A stretch of 7,085 bases of DNA from an uncultured Veillonella sp. (lineage in GTDB: Bacteria; Bacillota; Negativicutes; Veillonellales; Veillonellaceae): assembly GCA_900766125.1 (NCBI GenBank), contig CAAFUD010000183.1, positions 1 through 7,085 on the forward strand, read 5' to 3'. The notes under the pieces were generated by a model, which was given only the letters and a program-made list of their open reading frames with translations, was not told where the DNA came from and searched no databases. The translations under genes and the position numbers were made by a program. Below are positions 5,601 to 7,085 of this stretch, in pieces; the stretch's first letter is position 1, and each line of letters starts with the position of its first letter.

Positions 5601-7085
5601 CAATGGGTACATTTGCTTCTGCTACTGCTAACTCATCTATTGCAATTGGTAAAAAATCCCTATCTAGTTCCGCCGGTAGTATTGCAATAGGGGAAAATAC
5701 TCGTGTAATTGATGTGAATACTGGAACTATTAACTCTGGTAGTATGGTTGCAATTGGTAAAGGTTTTAGCGCTATTGGCAATAAGTCAGTTGTTATTGGA
5801 TTCAATAATGGTAATGATAGTGCCAGTCCAATGGTCGCTGGTAATGAATCTGTCATTCTTGGTAATCAAAGCAGTGTATGGACTAATAAAATCACTAGTG
5901 GCACAATGACTAGTATTGATGATATTCCAAAAGGATCTCATATTATTGGGAATCGCTCGACGATAACTGAATCTAAAGATTCTGTTGTTGTAGGCAATGA
6001 TTCAACGATTACTAATGCAGATGAATCAATTGCAATTGGTAAGAAAGCTTCTGTAGAAGCTGCGAACTCGATTGCTATCGGATCCGGTGCTAAAGCATCT
6101 GGTGAAAAATCCATCTCTATTGGCACAGGCAATGAAGTAAAAGGTAATAAATCCAGTGCCATCGGTGATCCATCATACATCGATACCACAGCAACTGGTA
6201 CACATGTACAAGGTAACGATAATGGTACAGCAACAAATCCTATTAAAGCCTCTGAATCTACGTTCATGGGTAACACAAACCTTGCCGGTACAGCTGGTAC
6301 AACAGGCATTCATGTTGTAGGTAATAATAACACTGTAGATTCCTCTAATGTTATGGTTATGGGTAATAACGTAACCGTAGGTACAGGCCTTGATGGCGCC
6401 GTAGTTCTTGGTCATGCAAGTTCTGCTGATCAATATGCGGCTGCTACCGATTCTACTATTAATGGCGTTACCTTCGAAGCTGCTGGCTATGCTGGTAACA
6501 CAGGTCTTAACAATGGTTCTATTGTATCTGTTGGTGCCACCGGTGCAGAACGTCAAATTAAGAACGTCGCAGCTGGTGCCGTTACAGCTACCTCTACAGA
6601 TGCAATCAATGGTTCTCAATTGTACAAAACAGCTGAAACCATTCTTAAAATGCCAATTAACATGGCTGGTGACTCAGGTGATACCGTTGGCTTGAAACTT
6701 GGTAAAACGGTAAATATTAAAGGTTCTGTTACTTCTGGTGCCGATGTAACCGATGGTAATATCGCTGTTGTTGGGGATAAGGCAACTAGCACATTAAGCC
6801 TCAAAATGGCTAAAAACCTTACAGGTCTAACAAGTGGTACTTTCACAGACGCTACTGGTAACCAAACCGTTATCAACGGTGCTGGCGTGACAGTTACACC
6901 GACTGGCACAGGTGCTACACCAATTTCTATTACCACTAGCGGCATCAACGCTGGTAATCAAGAAATCAAAGGCGTTAAGAAGGGCACAACCGACGATGCA
7001 GCCGTTAACAAGAAACAAATGGACGATGCGTTGGCTGGTATCTCCTCCACATTGACAATCAATGATGGCACAACCGATGGTTCCG
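2681..7085 (+). CDS. Trimeric autotransporter adhesin (YadA-like, Hep/Hag heads), N-terminal 1468 codons, 3' end beyond window
   Basis: One uninterrupted frame runs off the window. Residues 4-32 form an ESPR-type extended signal region (NHIYKVIWSKTKNAWVVVS), then a hydrophobic core (about 44-58) and a likely cleavage after ASA at 61. Three head domains follow (about 70-410, 455-795, 839-1285), made of YadA-type repeats of the form S-I/V-A-I-G separated by 10-20 polar residues. Each head is closed by a neck (415-440, 801-826, 1290-1315) sharing NVAAG and TSTDAINGSQLY. From about 1320 a stalk begins: NIKGSV, LSLKMAKNLTGLTSGTF, VINGAGVTVT and a neck-like INAGNQEIKGV...AAVNKKQMDDAL. The C-terminal membrane anchor is not in the window. 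Family knowledge: these trimers are displayed on the outer membrane and mediate adhesion, autoaggregation and biofilm formation; in Veillonella they include the Vta proteins and Hag1. The receptor is unknown. The gene follows the G-tract promoter. Confidence 0.93.
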   Translation, partial: MGLNHIYKVIWSKTKNAWVVVSEIAKRDGKSSVKSVVTSLAGKSVAAVMVAMVMCGGVASAATGTQYGTGATATYNDSVAVGENAQATNSGTTLVGANSQIQGQQSSVVGINNKDYGDYGISPYGNNILGSTNNVKGQNNIIVGNGSTISSGGNASSISSDATGNYNVAIGNNQSIGGDKNISILSDGYRLRGKQNISIGYGSHVGDSRNAEFALAIGAASAQGNNTVAIGRAALAENVHNSDTSIAIGTLSQATDSIAIGSNGTVGGIRAYLSARDSSVNIVYRNAIANNKSVILGTNNNYGFGGSTPVSTDGGVAIGHDNNISGAKNEVIIGSGNNTNGESQIAIGTNIQSNTHLGGVKGAVAIGYNSEFATLNKPSGTLNINGVNLDASNYAGNSSSLTYGNTFSIGKLNNERQLKNVAAGEISSTSTDAINGSQLYEAVRAVTAGASPDVYMHVNDGSSTQGAGNATTNLGKANEKGGATGNVAVAIGKGATAQGNMAIAIGGYSSNANAGESIAMLGSVDASAEYGIAIGYGTRVQGSRGTVLGMGASSIGSGATALGSSSYAVGDGSVSLGYYNSAYAKNSVAIGPNTGTENGADNSVAIGYGASADYNATNAVAIGGARVGYSAMTGVGHISTTIDNSNSIAIGNGVQVFHKNTVAIGSYDNRTRTSFHTAGSTIPWQTDHNKLITPITATDMGMYGSVSTGFIEGTLGNSVYLGHESYAFTPNPLVDDESNLTGEQSIHTKKYDAAGNIVVSNNTTGGAFGKVSKATINGDEITGFAGAQSVGAVTIGAGDYERRIQNVAAGEVSATSTDAINGSQLYAVANTFSKNMSSYMHVNDGTSTQTVGNAITNYGYSGSKAGATGTKAIAGGMNAQASGDDAIAMGTWSSAAGEKAVAQGAHSNATDKGAVAIGGSYELSYAVKAENKGAVAIGSISTNIAGNDSLRGSVASGKNSIAILGSTGGENAVAMGTFASATANSSIAIGKKSLSSSAGSIAIGENTRVIDVNTGTINSGSMVAIGKGFSAIGNKSVVIGFNNGNDSASPMVAGNESVILGNQSSVWTNKITSGTMTSIDDIPKGSHIIGNRSTITESKDSVVVGNDSTITNADESIAIGKKASVEAANSIAIGSGAKASGEKSISIGTGNEVKGNKSSAIGDPSYIDTTATGTHVQGNDNGTATNPIKASESTFMGNTNLAGTAGTTGIHVVGNNNTVDSSNVMVMGNNVTVGTGLDGAVVLGHASSADQYAAATDSTINGVTFEAAGYAGNTGLNNGSIVSVGATGAERQIKNVAAGAVTATSTDAINGSQLYKTAETILKMPINMAGDSGDTVGLKLGKTVNIKGSVTSGADVTDGNIAVVGDKATSTLSLKMAKNLTGLTSGTFTDATGNQTVINGAGVTVTPTGTGATPISITTSGINAGNQEIKGVKKGTTDDAAVNKKQMDDALAGISSTLTINDGTTDGS
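3923..4000 (+). repeat. Neck repeat 1 of the adhesin (residues 415-440)
   Basis: Begins ERQLKNVAAGE and ends TSTDAINGSQLY. Preceded by a short ING...YAG...SIG cassette (from about residue 384) and followed by YMHVNDG (455-461), which opens the next head. The neck is where the three chains cross from wide head to narrow stalk. Confidence 0.85.
5081..5158 (+). repeat. Neck repeat 2 of the adhesin (residues 801-826)
   Basis: Begins ERRIQNVAAGE and ends TSTDAINGSQLY. It is 386 residues after neck 1, and the following YMHVNDG (839-845) is 384 residues after the first copy, so the first two head-neck units are almost in register. It also has a preceding ING...FAG...TIG cassette (from residue 776). 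Confidence 0.85.
6548..6625 (+). repeat. Neck repeat 3 of the adhesin (residues 1290-1315)
   Basis: Begins ERQIKNVAAGA and ends TSTDAINGSQLY. It is 489 residues after neck 2, so head 3 is about 100 residues longer than head 2. The preceding cassette is ING...YAG...SVG (from residue 1260). It leads into stalk sequence instead of another YMHVNDG head opening. Confidence 0.85.

Noticed and set aside
4067..6948. Several minus-strand open frames (about 78-148 codons) inside the adhesin gene
   Set aside because: They are antisense images of the repetitive G/A/S/I-rich adhesin codons, giving artificial T/S/C- or P/L/A-rich products; the plus-strand frame is continuous with domain-level support.

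Overview
The window looks like chromosome of a diderm Firmicute, most likely Veillonella or a close Negativicute. This is an inference from combined features: moderately AT-rich DNA, strong Firmicute-style Shine-Dalgarno sequences (AAGGAGGA, AAAGGAG), a Firmicute-like small sigma factor, and a very large YadA/Hep-Hag type trimeric autotransporter with an ESPR signal peptide. Such an adhesin needs an outer membrane, and Veillonella species carry families of them. No database comparison was possible.

Layout. Positions 1-601 (minus strand) hold the first 200 codons of a SIR2-domain protein, probably a phage-defence NADase; its C-terminal part lies outside the window. Positions 602-818 form a divergent intergenic region with promoters for both flanking genes and three perfect inverted repeats. 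Positions 819-1505 (plus) encode a small sigma-70-family protein. Positions 1506-1759 are non-coding and end in a regulatory block of two tandem 10-bp repeats plus an inverted third copy, placed just upstream of a -10 element. Positions 1760-2365 (plus) encode an unrecognised 201-residue protein with a faint ComK-like arrangement, closed by a strong intrinsic terminator at 2381-2430. Positions 2431-2680 are an AT-rich leader containing an 11-G homopolymer directly after a TTGAC -35 element. Positions 2681-7085 (plus) are one open frame running off the end of the window: the first 1468 codons of a trimeric autotransporter adhesin. It has an ESPR signal peptide, three successive YadA-type head domains each closed by a near-identical neck, and then the start of a stalk.

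How it fits together. The clearest candidate system is a surface adhesin whose transcription can be switched by slippage of the G-tract in the spacer between -35 and -10. This is the arrangement known from Neisseria porA, but here it lies upstream of a Veillonella-like adhesin. The two genes before it look like regulators: a sigma factor and a possible DNA-binding protein whose own promoter region carries spaced repeats. Whether they control the adhesin, competence or something else cannot be decided from sequence. The SIR2 gene is divergent and probably functionally separate.
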